From Prochlorococcus marinus str. MIT 0918 (GTDB lineage Bacteria; Cyanobacteriota; Cyanobacteriia; PCC-6307; Cyanobiaceae), in the NCBI RefSeq assembly GCF_027359415.1, contig NZ_CP114780.1:248001-312000 (forward strand): a stretch of DNA of 64,000 nucleotides, in the 5' to 3' direction. Under the pieces are notes generated by a model. That model was not told the DNA's origin. It ran no database searches and saw only the letters and a list, made by a program, of their open reading frames with translations. A program made the position numbers and the translations under genes. Below, piece by piece: positions 19,477 through 28,479 of the stretch (positions are counted from its first letter, which is position 1; each line of letters opens with the position of its first letter).

Positions 19477-20109
19477 TTAAATTATATCTTTAAATAATTT
19501 TCCTGTTGAAAGTTGATAACTGTCAACAGGGTGATTTTTGAAAAGATCAGGCTCATGAGTTGCCACAATAACAGTCTGTTCTTTTGATAATTTATTTATT
19601 AACAGAACTATTTCATCACGAACAGACCAATCAAGACCAGCAGTAGGCTCATCAAGTAAAAGGACCTTGGGCTTTCTAATTAATTGAACAGCTATCGCTA
19701 AACGTCTCTGTTGGCCTCCGCTTAAATTTTCTGGTAATTGTTTTAAATTAATCTCATTAAGGCCTACCTGATTGAGAACTTTTGATTGCAGCTCTTCTGA
19801 AACTCTTCGATGTCCGATTTTTAATTCTTCTAAAATAGTTAAGCCTATGAAGTGACGCTCTGGGAATTGAAATACCACTCCACATAAATTTCTTCTTTGT
19901 TTTTCGACAATAATAATATTATTCCAGTAGCAACAACCATTTGTAGGTGCTATTAAACCACTAATAATTTCTATCAGAGTAGTTTTTCCACTTCCACTTT
20001 TACCAACGAATATAGTTGGATTACCCTTATCAGCATTAAATGAGATTCCAGCTAATACTTCTTTTTCAGAAGTTGCAGGGAAATAGTGAATTCCTTTTAA
20101 ATAAAGCAT
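19477..20109 (-). CDS. ECF/CbiO-type ABC transporter ATP-binding protein
   Basis: A 210-aa ATPase with Walker A (GKSGSGKTTL), a Q-loop in VVFQFPERHFIG, the signature LSGGQQRRLAIA and Walker B VLLLDEPTAGLD. The FQFPE block at the Q-loop is typical of energy-coupling-factor ATPases (EcfA) and of the plastid ABCI11/NAP14 branch, rather than of ordinary importers. It could energise the BioY S component encoded 4 kb away. That pairing is an inference. Confidence 0.8.
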   Translation of the reverse strand: MLYLKGIHYFPATSEKEVLAGISFNADKGNPTIFVGKSGSGKTTLIEIISGLIAPTNGCCYWNNIIIVEKQRRNLCGVVFQFPERHFIGLTILEELKIGHRRVSEELQSKVLNQVGLNEINLKQLPENLSGGQQRRLAIAVQLIRKPKVLLLDEPTAGLDWSVRDEIVLLINKLSKEQTVIVATHEPDLFKNHPVDSYQLSTGKLFKDII

Positions 20110-20219
20110 TTTTGATTATATAGCTCTGAGGTTTAGGTTGGTAAACTTTGCTCAAGCATTGTATTTTTCGATATCATCTATCATTAATCATTTAAGATAA
20201 CAAATATCGTAAAAATATT

Positions 20220-20669
20220 ATGGAAGTACATTTTCGTGAGATTGATCCATTTAATTGTTGGATTTGGTTTCATTTTTCGGATCTCCCTAGTCAAGGTGAA
20301 AAAAATTATCTTAATGGCATTTTGGATAGTTGGTATGTAATAGGTCACTTAGGTGGATTTAATTCTGGTAATTTACAAGCCCATCAAGCGGAAAATGATA
20401 TAAGTTGGCTAAATTATGATAATTCTGATGAAGTATCTAATTTGCCAGCATTAATGCATAATTTAGGACAGCTGGAATATCAAGGGGAATGGGCTAGATG
20501 TTGGGTAGACTTAGGCACATCTGATGCTATTGCTCTTGACGTTTTAATAAATACCATGAGACAAATAGATGGCGATTTAATTCGATTTAGAGAAATTTTT
20601 GTAGGTGGTGTAAATGAAGATTGGGAAATAGATGAGAATCCTGATGCTCTTTTTATAGATAACGACTAA
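20220..20669 (+). CDS. DUF3531 family protein
   Basis: A 149-aa acidic protein rich in Trp and Asp, for example DPFNCWIWFHF near the start and RCWVDLGTSDAIALDVLINTM in the middle. This is the DUF3531 family of cyanobacteria and plastids, for which I know no firmly established function. No membrane segment or signal peptide is seen. It is 4 bp before rsmE, suggesting one transcript. Confidence 0.75.
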   Translation: MEVHFREIDPFNCWIWFHFSDLPSQGEKNYLNGILDSWYVIGHLGGFNSGNLQAHQAENDISWLNYDNSDEVSNLPALMHNLGQLEYQGEWARCWVDLGTSDAIALDVLINTMRQIDGDLIRFREIFVGGVNEDWEIDENPDALFIDND

Positions 20670-20673
20670 TTTC

Positions 20674-21432
20674 GTGGCAGAGCCCAGACGTCTCTTAATA
20701 GAGTATGCACGCATATGCAATTTTATTAATGATGACCTTTCCCTAAAATTAAATCTATCTGAGCAGCATTATCTTTTTAATGTACTTAGATTAAGGACTA
20801 ATGATAAAATTCATATTATTGATGGAGAGGGTAAACTTTGGGAAGCAAAGTTATTTGGTAATAAATTAATTAAATTCACAACCGATGTAAATAATCCCTG
20901 GCAAAACGAATCTAAGTCTAAAAGAAGTTTATGTTTAGCAATAGCTATACCTAAGATAGGTTTTGATGATGTAGTTAGAATGACTTGTGAAATAGGAATT
21001 GATATAATTCAACCCTTGATTTGTGATAGGTCTGTTTTAACTCACGTTAGTATTAATAAGCAAAATCGTTGGGAATCAATTCTTAAAGAATCTATTGAAC
21101 AATCTGAAAGGCTTTGGAAGCCGGAAATTTTAACCCCTCTTAACTTTAAAAATTGGTCAAATAATATATCTCCTCTAAATACTTTTGCTATAGCAACAAC
21201 AAGAATTGATAGTTCTTTGGAAATCGAATTATGGTTAAAGAATCTATCTAGTGATTCAAAAAAAGTTTGGACTTTAATAGGCCCTGAAGGAGGATGGTCT
21301 GAAGATGAACTTGAGTATGCTAAATCAAAGAGATTTTATTTTGTGAAGATGGGAGATGCAATATTAAGGACTTCTACAGCAGCTATTGCCGCTTCACAAA
21401 TCATGGCATCCTGGAGAAAATTAAGCACTTAA
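20674..21432 (+). CDS. rsmE: 16S rRNA m3U1498 methyltransferase
   Basis: A 252-aa SPOUT-class methyltransferase. An N-terminal PUA-like domain includes LSEQHYLFNVLRLR. The knot region includes WTLIGPEGGWSEDELEYAK and MGDAILRTSTAAIAA, which form the SAM-binding trefoil knot. It methylates U1498 of 16S rRNA. A GTG start at 20674 fits the family N-terminus and lies just behind DUF3531. Confidence 0.92.
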   Translation: MAEPRRLLIEYARICNFINDDLSLKLNLSEQHYLFNVLRLRTNDKIHIIDGEGKLWEAKLFGNKLIKFTTDVNNPWQNESKSKRSLCLAIAIPKIGFDDVVRMTCEIGIDIIQPLICDRSVLTHVSINKQNRWESILKESIEQSERLWKPEILTPLNFKNWSNNISPLNTFAIATTRIDSSLEIELWLKNLSSDSKKVWTLIGPEGGWSEDELEYAKSKRFYFVKMGDAILRTSTAAIAASQIMASWRKLST

Positions 21433-21489
21433 TTTCACTATTATATTGTTTTATAATTTAAAATAGAATTATCTATTTATAGAGTAGAG

Positions 21490-22233
21490 ATGACTTTTCC
21501 TTTAGTCGTAAATGAATGGTTTTGGGCCTTTATTATAAACTTTATTCTTATAAGCATTGTTCATACACAGCCATTACTTACTAAAAGAGGATGGGTGCAT
21601 GCCGGTGCTCTTGGAACAATATTATTAGCTTGTTTAGGTTGGAATGGCTGGATTGCTGTTTTTATTTATTTAATATTTGGCTCTGCTGTCACAAAATTTG
21701 GCTTTGCCTATAAACAATCAAAAGGCATAGCAGAATCTAGAGGGGGTAGACGTGGCCCAGAGAATGTCTGGGGCTCTGCGGCAACCGGAACAATTATGGC
21801 TCTTTTATACAAGATTCTTTCTGGTCAAGGTCAATATTATATTTTTGTTGGATTTGCTGCAAGCTTCGCATCTAAACTTGCTGATACCTTTGGTAGTGAA
21901 ATAGGTAAACGTTGGGGTAAGAAAACTTTTTTAATTACCTCTTTTAAATCAGTACCTCCAGGAACTGATGGAGCTATAAGCCTTGAAGGTACATTGGCTA
22001 GTCTTTTAGGAAGTTTATTGATGACATCAGTTATGATGGTTTTTTCATTTATATCTTCTTTTGAGTCTTTTCTAATTGTTATGACTAGTGGGTTCTTAGC
22101 TACAATTTTTGAAAGTATTTTCGGGGCATTATTTCAAAATAAGTTGAAGTTTATGACTAATGAATTTGTAAATTTCTTGCAAACCACTTTTGCATGTTTA
22201 ATTTCAATTATGATGGCATTCATTATTAGTTGA
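21490..22233 (+). CDS. DUF92/TIGR00297 membrane protein, VTE6-like phytyl-phosphate kinase
   Basis: A 247-aa integral membrane protein with about six helices. It has the family motifs SRGGRRGPENVWGSAATG, KLADTFGSEIGKRWGK and PPGTDGAISLEGTLASLLGS. Members of this family include plant VTE6 and a Synechocystis homologue, which phosphorylate phytyl phosphate to feed chlorophyll phytol into tocopherol or chlorophyll. Whether this copy has that activity is inferred from family membership only. The ATG at 21490 is the only good start. Confidence 0.78.
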   Translation: MTFPLVVNEWFWAFIINFILISIVHTQPLLTKRGWVHAGALGTILLACLGWNGWIAVFIYLIFGSAVTKFGFAYKQSKGIAESRGGRRGPENVWGSAATGTIMALLYKILSGQGQYYIFVGFAASFASKLADTFGSEIGKRWGKKTFLITSFKSVPPGTDGAISLEGTLASLLGSLLMTSVMMVFSFISSFESFLIVMTSGFLATIFESIFGALFQNKLKFMTNEFVNFLQTTFACLISIMMAFIIS

Positions 22234-22301
22234 TTGACTAAAGTTTCAATAATATTGTTTGGGAATATCGTTTGGGTTGGTTTTTATAGTAATAATCATC
22301 A

Positions 22302-22949
22302 TCATGACTTTCCCCAGTTTTCTAACGGTGACCAATTCACCACTTTTTCATATATGCAAATATGCCCTTTTGAAGTTAGATGTATTCCATCATCACATAT
22401 AAGATTTTCCCATAAAGGTTGTTCTCTTATTTCTTGATATGTAGGCAGAAAAGGGATATCTAATACTAGGCAACACTCTTCTATTAGTCTTTCATACTGG
22501 AAACACGCTTTATTGGAATACCAAAGGCATTGAGCAAATGGCATTTTTTTCTCAATAACAGGAGTTAAGCCAAGTACCATTACATAGGTAGTTTTTTTGA
22601 TTCTTTTTAAAAGTTCTTCCAATCCAAATCTAAAGGCATCACTGGATAACTGTGGCCGACCATCTATTCTACCTATTCTTGCCGTGTCGTTTAACCCTAC
22701 GGCAATTAATATGCCACTAGGGAAATTTCTTCTGTATTCACCACGGCATTGCCATTCCTTTGCCCATCTTTTAGCAATTTTTTCTAATCCGTCACCTCTC
22801 ACACCTAAAGGATATACAACTGGATAACCTGGATTACTCATCCAATTCTTGCGAAGCCTTTCGCACCAACCACCACCTAAGCTATCTCCCCATCCATATA
22901 CAGAGCTATCTCCAATAACTATTAATTGTTTCGGTGGTGGATTATTCAT
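22302..22949 (-). CDS. GDSL/SGNH-family esterase or lipase
   Basis: A 215-aa SGNH hydrolase. Block I is VIGDSSVYGWGDSLGGGW with the nucleophilic Ser. Block III is the VGLNDTAR stretch and block V is DGIHLTSKGH with the catalytic Asp and His. No signal peptide is seen, so it is probably cytoplasmic. Its start is 9 bp after phnE, making it the last gene of the phn-like operon. Its substrate is unknown. Confidence 0.82.
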   Translation of the reverse strand: MNNPPPKQLIVIGDSSVYGWGDSLGGGWCERLRKNWMSNPGYPVVYPLGVRGDGLEKIAKRWAKEWQCRGEYRRNFPSGILIAVGLNDTARIGRIDGRPQLSSDAFRFGLEELLKRIKKTTYVMVLGLTPVIEKKMPFAQCLWYSNKACFQYERLIEECCLVLDIPFLPTYQEIREQPLWENLICDDGIHLTSKGHICIYEKVVNWSPLENWGKS

Positions 22950-22958
22950 AATGAGACA

Positions 22959-24515
22959 TTATGTTTTTACAGTTAACCCTTGTTCATTGGTTTTCTTTAG
23001 ATAGTTTTGAAATTGTCGGCTTAATGCCTCTCCAATTAATGTAATTAATATAAATGCCATTGTGATCATTAAAACTTCATCCCATGCAAACGAACTTAAT
23101 GATTCTCTTAATTGCCATCCTAATCCAACACCCCCAATAGCACCCACGACAATTGTTTCTCTTAAGATTACATCTGATCTATATGCAGAGTAGGTTAGAT
23201 AGTTATTACTTATGGAGCAAAACTTTCCATAAAACCATCCAATAGAACTTGATGCTCCAACTGATCTAATTGCACTATATTTGCAATTGTCTAATTTTGC
23301 AATATTCTCTTTTAATATTCTTCCCATAACACCTAGATTTTGAATTCCTAATGCTAATGCAGCAACATATATGCTTGGTGTAGTACAAAGTAATAATAAT
23401 AATAATAATAAAGGTGAAGGTATAACTCTAAAGAATATAAATATAATATCTATTAGGAAACTTAAGGATCTAAATGGTAAGATCATTAATAAAAGAGGTG
23501 GAACTGATATAGCAATTGAACTTGACAATACTGTCATTGATATTGTTTCGAAAAATAGTTTAATCCAAGGAAGATTGCTCATGTTCTTAATTATAATCTT
23601 TTGATTATAATCAAAATTAAATGAATGAAATTTTATAGGTGAAAAAATATCTAAACCTAACTTTTGAAGCATTATTATACTTATAATAAGTGAAGATATA
23701 AGTACAATAATATTGAGTAAGGAATAGAGACCTATGTTATTCTGATAAAGATTAGGTGACTGTAAGGAATGAACTATTTTTTCGAGAATGATGATAGTTA
23801 TAAATAATAACCAAAGAGAAGTCCACATATCCCTAAATTCTAAGGATTGAATAGTAAGTTGTAATTCTGTACCGATCCCACCTAATCCGAATATTCCAAG
23901 TGCTGTAGCTCCCCTTATAGCACACTCGAGTCTATAGTAGCCATATGAACTAATTAAAGGTATAATTTTTGGCAGCAATGCTGTTATTAATACTCCGAAC
24001 TTACTTGCTCCATTGTGTTTTATAGCAATAATTGTTGTTATGTCTATTTGATTAATTTGCTCAGAGAATACTCTTGCCATGAGACAAGAATATGGTATCA
24101 CTATGGAAACTATTGCTATCCAAGGTTTTAATCCGAAAAATTGAAGTAATAATAATCCCCATATGAGTTCATGTGTAGCTCTAGGTATAGAAAGTATTAT
24201 TTTAATTGCTTTTGATAGTTTTGGATTTATGTCTATTATTTTATAAAATATATCTGAACTTAATAAACCTAACATAATTCCAAATACTACACTTAAAGAC
24301 CAAGAAATAATTGCTATAAACAAAGTTACTTGAATACCATTTAAACTACTTCTTATAATTGATTGATTTATAGAAGGATTTACTGCTGAAATGATAAATT
24401 TAGTAATATTATATAGACCCCCCATATGAATATCCTTAGTTATTTGCAATGTAATAGGTATTAATACGAAAACTGGTAGTATTGCTAATATCGGTTTTGC
24501 TATAATTATTCTCAT
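22959..24515 (-). CDS. phnE: PhnE-type ABC permease, two modules fused
   Basis: A 518-aa membrane protein made of two permease modules of about 250 residues each. The first carries an EAA-type loop around IIAIKHNGASKFGVLITALLPK and the second around YSAIRSVGASSSIGWFYGKF. Each module ends in a glycine-rich helix (GLGGIGTELQ and GGVGLGWQLRE). PhnE subunits are usually single-module, so this is a natural tandem fusion forming the whole channel. It works with PhnC and PhnD to import phosphonate or phosphite. A run of eight Leu about three-quarters in comes from a triplet repeat. Confidence 0.85.
   Translation of the reverse strand: MRIIIAKPILAILPVFVLIPITLQITKDIHMGGLYNITKFIISAVNPSINQSIIRSSLNGIQVTLFIAIISWSLSVVFGIMLGLLSSDIFYKIIDINPKLSKAIKIILSIPRATHELIWGLLLLQFFGLKPWIAIVSIVIPYSCLMARVFSEQINQIDITTIIAIKHNGASKFGVLITALLPKIIPLISSYGYYRLECAIRGATALGIFGLGGIGTELQLTIQSLEFRDMWTSLWLLFITIIILEKIVHSLQSPNLYQNNIGLYSLLNIIVLISSLIISIIMLQKLGLDIFSPIKFHSFNFDYNQKIIIKNMSNLPWIKLFFETISMTVLSSSIAISVPPLLLMILPFRSLSFLIDIIFIFFRVIPSPLLLLLLLLCTTPSIYVAALALGIQNLGVMGRILKENIAKLDNCKYSAIRSVGASSSIGWFYGKFCSISNNYLTYSAYRSDVILRETIVVGAIGGVGLGWQLRESLSSFAWDEVLMITMAFILITLIGEALSRQFQNYLKKTNEQGLTVKT
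23391..23411. repeat. TAA triplet microsatellite inside phnE
   Basis: Seven TAA units in a row on the plus strand encode most of a run of eight leucines in a membrane helix of the second PhnE module. In-frame length changes here would lengthen or shorten the helix without a frameshift. Confidence 0.75.
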
Positions 24516-24522
24516 TCAATAT

Positions 24523-25263
24523 TTATTTATAAAGATCATCTAAAAGGTTTTTATTAATATCTTTAATGGGCAAGTCAAAGATTAACTTGCCCATTCTTAA
24601 ACCTATTACCCTTGTAAAACATGATATAAAATCAATTTGATGTAAACTTATAACTGAGGTGTCTGGAATTAATAAATTATTTTTCTTGCTTCTATTTAAT
24701 AATGTTAGCAAGATTTTCTTGGCTAATACAGGGTCTAAATCTGAGAAAGGCTCATCAGCTAAAATCAGTTGAGATTGTTGCCTCAGTAATCTAGCTATAG
24801 CAACTCTCTTTCTTTGCCCACTAGAAAGCTCTTTTACACTCTTTTTTATTAAATCTTTTGATAAGTTTGCAGCTTTTAAACAGTTTGTACATTTTTCTTT
24901 TTCTAATATGAATATTAGGTTTGCTATAGACCATAAAATACTATGCCTACCCAATGCCCCTGAATTAACATTTTGTCCAACAGACAATTCTTCTATTAAC
25001 CTAAGATCTTGCCATAATGTACCTATTGATCTCTTTTCTTTTGACTTGAGTTTTTCTATATTTATTTTTTTAAATACTACTGTACCTTTTGAGGGAGATA
25101 AGGATCCATTTGCCACCTTAATTAAAGTAGATTTACCTGATCCACTTTTACCTATTAAAGCAATCTTATCTCCTGGATAAATTTCTATATTTATATCTAT
25201 CAGCCTAGGTAATTTATTATGGCCTTCTACAGTTATGTTGTTTAGGCCTAAAATAGTACTCAC
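24523..25263 (-). CDS. phnC: Phosphonate/phosphite ABC transporter ATP-binding protein
   Basis: A 246-aa ATPase with Walker A (GKSGSGKSTL), signature ELSSGQRKRVAIARLL and Walker B LILADEPFSDLDP. It has a PhnC-like region IGTLWQDLRLIEELSVGQNVNSGALGR after the Q-loop. It overlaps phnD by 4 bp and is 7 bp before phnE. The signature is SSGQ rather than SGGQ, which PhnC proteins tolerate. Confidence 0.88.
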   Translation of the reverse strand: MSTILGLNNITVEGHNKLPRLIDINIEIYPGDKIALIGKSGSGKSTLIKVANGSLSPSKGTVVFKKINIEKLKSKEKRSIGTLWQDLRLIEELSVGQNVNSGALGRHSILWSIANLIFILEKEKCTNCLKAANLSKDLIKKSVKELSSGQRKRVAIARLLRQQSQLILADEPFSDLDPVLAKKILLTLLNRSKKNNLLIPDTSVISLHQIDFISCFTRVIGLRMGKLIFDLPIKDINKNLLDDLYK

Positions 25264-26177
25264 CTTATTTTGCCAATTTTCCGTCCAATTTCTTCTATCA
25301 TTTTATATTGACTTTCTTTAGCTTTGATAAAACGTTTTGCTCCAAACATTTCTAGTATTATTGATTGTTGTTTATTGGAAGAATTTAAGCTCAAAATTGA
25401 ACTTTGTAATTTTTTAGTAAAGCCTTTTCCAAATCTTTTATCTAGGTTTGGCTGTGCTAACCAATGGTAGTCTGGATAAGGAGGTGTGCGCCAAATTTGT
25501 TTTACTTTTTTATTATCAGCTTTACCATTATTAAGAGAACTTTTCCATACTGCTTCGTTAAGTACTCCTGCTTCATAAGAATTACTTTGAACCATTGCTA
25601 TAGTTGCATCATGACTACCACTAAAACCAGGCCTGCCTCCTTTAAATTCTTCAACTCTAACATTAGCTTTATTTAGATAATATTCTGGCATTAACCTTCC
25701 TGATGTTGAACTTTCTGAACCAAATGTAAAACGTCTTCCTTTGAGTTTTTGTAAGTCATCAATTTTTTTAATAGATTCAATATTACTTTTAGTATTAACT
25801 ATAATTACACTATGGAAGTTTTTATCTATATCTCTTTGTGCCATTACTATTGCGCCTGGACGTTGCAACCTAGCTTGAACTCCTGTTAGACCACCAAACC
25901 AAACAAGGTCTAGATCACCTGTCCTAAATGATGTTACAGCAGCTTGGTAATTAATTACAGGTTTATATTCTATTTGAACTTTTAATATTCTACTTAGTTC
26001 ATTTGACAGGGTTTTGTATAGTCTATTTAGCTTTTCTGGATATTGATCTGGAATTGCGCTGATTATTAGCTTTTCTTCCGCATAGGTAATGTTGGTGATT
26101 AATATATTACCCAATAATAATATTGATAAAGATAGTTTTATATATAAAAATCTATATGCGATTTTAATATTGGACAA
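25260..26177 (-). CDS. phnD: Phosphonate/phosphite-binding periplasmic protein
   Basis: A 305-aa substrate-binding protein. A signal peptide covers about residues 1-33 (ending ITYAEE). The mature part has AIPDQYPEKLNRLY, the DLVWFGGLTGVQARLQ region and FTFGSESSTSGRLMPEYYL, all typical of PhnD/PtxB binding proteins. The STSG segment lies in the ligand pocket of that family. In Prochlorococcus such proteins bind phosphite or short phosphonates; no catabolic phn or ptx gene is near, so the ligand is not settled here. It is encoded 3 bp after the aminotransferase gene. Confidence 0.87.
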   Translation of the reverse strand: MSNIKIAYRFLYIKLSLSILLLGNILITNITYAEEKLIISAIPDQYPEKLNRLYKTLSNELSRILKVQIEYKPVINYQAAVTSFRTGDLDLVWFGGLTGVQARLQRPGAIVMAQRDIDKNFHSVIIVNTKSNIESIKKIDDLQKLKGRRFTFGSESSTSGRLMPEYYLNKANVRVEEFKGGRPGFSGSHDATIAMVQSNSYEAGVLNEAVWKSSLNNGKADNKKVKQIWRTPPYPDYHWLAQPNLDKRFGKGFTKKLQSSILSLNSSNKQQSIILEMFGAKRFIKAKESQYKMIEEIGRKIGKIR

Positions 26178-26180
26178 TTT

Positions 26181-27371
26181 TTATTTTGATAACTTACTAT
26201 TAATTATAACTCTCTTTAGACGATTAAGTCCATCAATTATAGTATTTTCTGATACAGCGCATGATATGCGAATGCATCGATCATCGCCAAAGGCTACACC
26301 TGGAACGATTGCAAGCCCCTGGTTCTCAAGTGCAGTTTTACAAAACTCTAATGAGTTAGGTAAATCATTATTTAAATATGGAAATGCATAAAATGCTCCT
26401 TCTGGCTTTTTAATTAGTAAACCATCTATTTCTTTTAAACCATTAAGTAATAAATCTCTTCTTGAGTTATAGTTTTCTATCATATAATCTATCCCTCTCA
26501 TTGACTTTGTAATGGCAGCAAGTGCTCCTCTTTGAGCAAAGCTACAAACATTGCTAGTACTTTGACTTTGCAAGGCGATACATTTTTTTATTATATCTTT
26601 AGCTCCTCGTAAATATCCAACCCGCCATCCTGTCATTGCCCATGCTTTTGCAAATCCATTTACTATAAATATTCTATCCTTAAGATCAGGAGTAATAGAA
26701 GAAATACTTATATGCTCTTGATTTCTATCAATTAAATACTCATATATCTCATCGCTTATTATATTTAAATTAGGGAATTGTACAGCTATATCAATTATTT
26801 CCTCTAGTTCACTTCTCTTCATGACTCTACCAGTAGGATTACAAGGAGAGTTTAAAATTAGTAGCTTAGTCTTATTTGTTATGTTGTTTTTGAGTTTAGC
26901 TATATCTAATTTAAAATTATTTTCAGCAGATGAAGGTAATGTTATAGGAATACCTCCGGCTAATTTAATTATCTGAGGATAGCTAAGCCAATAAGGTGAT
27001 GGTAATAATACTTCATCTCCAATATTAAGTATTACTTGACATAAATTAAAAATCGCTTGTTTTCCACCATTAGTTATAAGAATATTTTCTATATTGGAAG
27101 GTGTTTTATTGATATTAGTAAGTTTATTTGCAATTGCATCTCTTAGTTCTTGATCCCCAGCAGCAGGACCATATCGTGTTACACCATCTTTTAATGCTTT
27201 TATAGCTGCTTCTACTATGAAATCTGGTGTGTCATAGTCAGGCTCACCTGCACTCAAACTGCATATGTTTCTTCCTTGCTTTTTTAGAGTTTGCGCAAGA
27301 GAGCTGATCTCTAATGTTAAAGATGGCTCTAAAGATAGAGCTCGCTGGGAAATTACATGAGAGGCGCTCAT
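26181..27371 (-). CDS. aspC: Class I aminotransferase (aspartate aminotransferase, type Ib)
   Basis: A 396-aa PLP enzyme. It has SLSAGEPDYDTPDFI at the N-terminus, LNSPCNPTGRVM, SDEIYEYLI and the Schiff-base lysine in NGFAKAWAMTGWRVGY. The N-terminal blocks and length match the aspartate/prephenate aminotransferase group of cyanobacteria. It is the first gene of the minus-strand phn-like operon. It may simply be a neighbour with housekeeping function. Confidence 0.88.
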   Translation of the reverse strand: MSASHVISQRALSLEPSLTLEISSLAQTLKKQGRNICSLSAGEPDYDTPDFIVEAAIKALKDGVTRYGPAAGDQELRDAIANKLTNINKTPSNIENILITNGGKQAIFNLCQVILNIGDEVLLPSPYWLSYPQIIKLAGGIPITLPSSAENNFKLDIAKLKNNITNKTKLLILNSPCNPTGRVMKRSELEEIIDIAVQFPNLNIISDEIYEYLIDRNQEHISISSITPDLKDRIFIVNGFAKAWAMTGWRVGYLRGAKDIIKKCIALQSQSTSNVCSFAQRGALAAITKSMRGIDYMIENYNSRRDLLLNGLKEIDGLLIKKPEGAFYAFPYLNNDLPNSLEFCKTALENQGLAIVPGVAFGDDRCIRISCAVSENTIIDGLNRLKRVIINSKLSK

Positions 27372-27461
27372 TTTCTGAAACCTCTAAATTTGGATTCTCT
27401 TTTTAACATCTCTGCTCCCTTTGGTGACTGGCATAAGCTGTTTAAATTATATAAAGTTTAA

Positions 27462-27860
27462 ATGGATTGCATTCAAGCTAGTTTTTTAATTTCTACATCT
27501 AAGCCTAAAGAGCTTTCAACTTTTTATTCTTCTCTATTTTCTAAGAAAGTAGAGGAAGGCTTTGATAGTAATCATTGTTCGATAAATGCTCATTCATCTC
27601 TCCAAATAACATTCTATAAACCTTCCAGCAATAGAATTCCTTCTGATATGAGATGTCCACCTATATCGCTTTGTTTTGAAAAGCCAGCATCTAAAGAGCC
27701 ATTGATAGTTTTGAATAATTGGTTAGAAGAAGTTATTTCTTTAGGAGCTACTCTTATTGAAAAGCCAAAGTTAGAGTCTTTTGGCGCTGAGGCATGGGTA
27801 TTAGATATAGATCAAAATAAGGTTTTGTTATATGTCCCTTATAAAAAAAGTTGTGAATAA
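27462..27860 (+). CDS. Glyoxalase/bleomycin-resistance-like protein
   Basis: A 132-aa protein of the vicinal oxygen chelate fold, with ISTSKPKELSTFYSSLFSKKVEEGF at the N-terminus and the C-terminal GAEAWVLDIDQNKVLLYVPY. It looks like a single-repeat member. Metal-binding residues are not clearly conserved, and the activity is unknown. The ATG start is at 27462, divergent from aspC over 90 bp. Confidence 0.65.
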   Translation: MDCIQASFLISTSKPKELSTFYSSLFSKKVEEGFDSNHCSINAHSSLQITFYKPSSNRIPSDMRCPPISLCFEKPASKEPLIVLNNWLEEVISLGATLIEKPKLESFGAEAWVLDIDQNKVLLYVPYKKSCE

Positions 27861-27922
27861 GATAAAAATTACTTTATTGATTATTATTTAAATTTGTTAT
27901 TTACACTAGCCTTTCCCCAAAG

Positions 27923-28468
27923 TTGGACAGCACAAAGCTTGTTATTTCGAGAGGGAATCCATTTTCTCGTTTAATGTTAATAGGAGAAGCCCCTGGGGCT
28001 ATGGAAGAACAAATAGGTAAGCCTTTTGTTGGGAGATCTGGTTTATTGTTAAATAATCTTTTAAAGTCTTCAGGAATTAACCATGATAAGGATGTTTACA
28101 TATGTAATTTGGTTAAAACACGACCACCTAATAACCGACCACCAACAAAAAAAGAAATTTCCGAACATTTACCTTGGCTTTTTCAACAAATAAAATTGGT
28201 GGACCCCTTGATTATTGTTTTGATTGGTTCTACTGCTTTACGTACAATACTTAGTACTAAGACCAAAATCACAGAATTAAGAGGTGTTTGGCACAAATGG
28301 AATGGAGTCTATGTAATGCCAATTTTTCACCCTGCATACCTACTAAGAAATCCTTCAAAGACTCCTGGAGGCCCATTTGACTTGACGCGTTTAGATTTGT
28401 TAGAAGTTTGGAAAAAACATAACGAATTGAAAACGGTATTGAATTCCTCAACATCTTTTCCTTTATAG
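27923..28468 (+). CDS. Type-4 uracil-DNA glycosylase lacking the iron-sulfur cysteines
   Basis: A 181-aa family-4 uracil-DNA glycosylase. It has the catalytic and uracil-binding block [22 protein letters not shown], the [18 protein letters not shown] region and the C-terminal HPAYLLRNP motif. Family 4 enzymes normally hold a 4Fe-4S cluster with four cysteines. Here the N-terminal CxxC region is missing, the KCRPP cysteine is Thr66 and the fourth is His82. The only cysteine is Cys61. Reading upstream of the TTG at 27923 to the stop at 27878 adds no cysteine, so the loss is not a start-site artefact. Confidence 0.88.
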   Translation: MDSTKLVISRGNPFSRLMLIGEAPGAMEEQIGKPFVGRSGLLLNNLLKSSGINHDKDVYICNLVKTRPPNNRPPTKKEISEHLPWLFQQIKLVDPLIIVLIGSTALRTILSTKTKITELRGVWHKWNGVYVMPIFHPAYLLRNPSKTPGGPFDLTRLDLLEVWKKHNELKTVLNSSTSFPL

Positions 28469-28479
28469 AGAGTTTGATT

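Noticed and set aside
22234-22437. 67-codon plus-strand ORF after the VTE6-like gene
   Set aside because: Antisense to the GDSL hydrolase, whose catalytic His motif is coded there; it begins directly at the upstream stop and has no motif.
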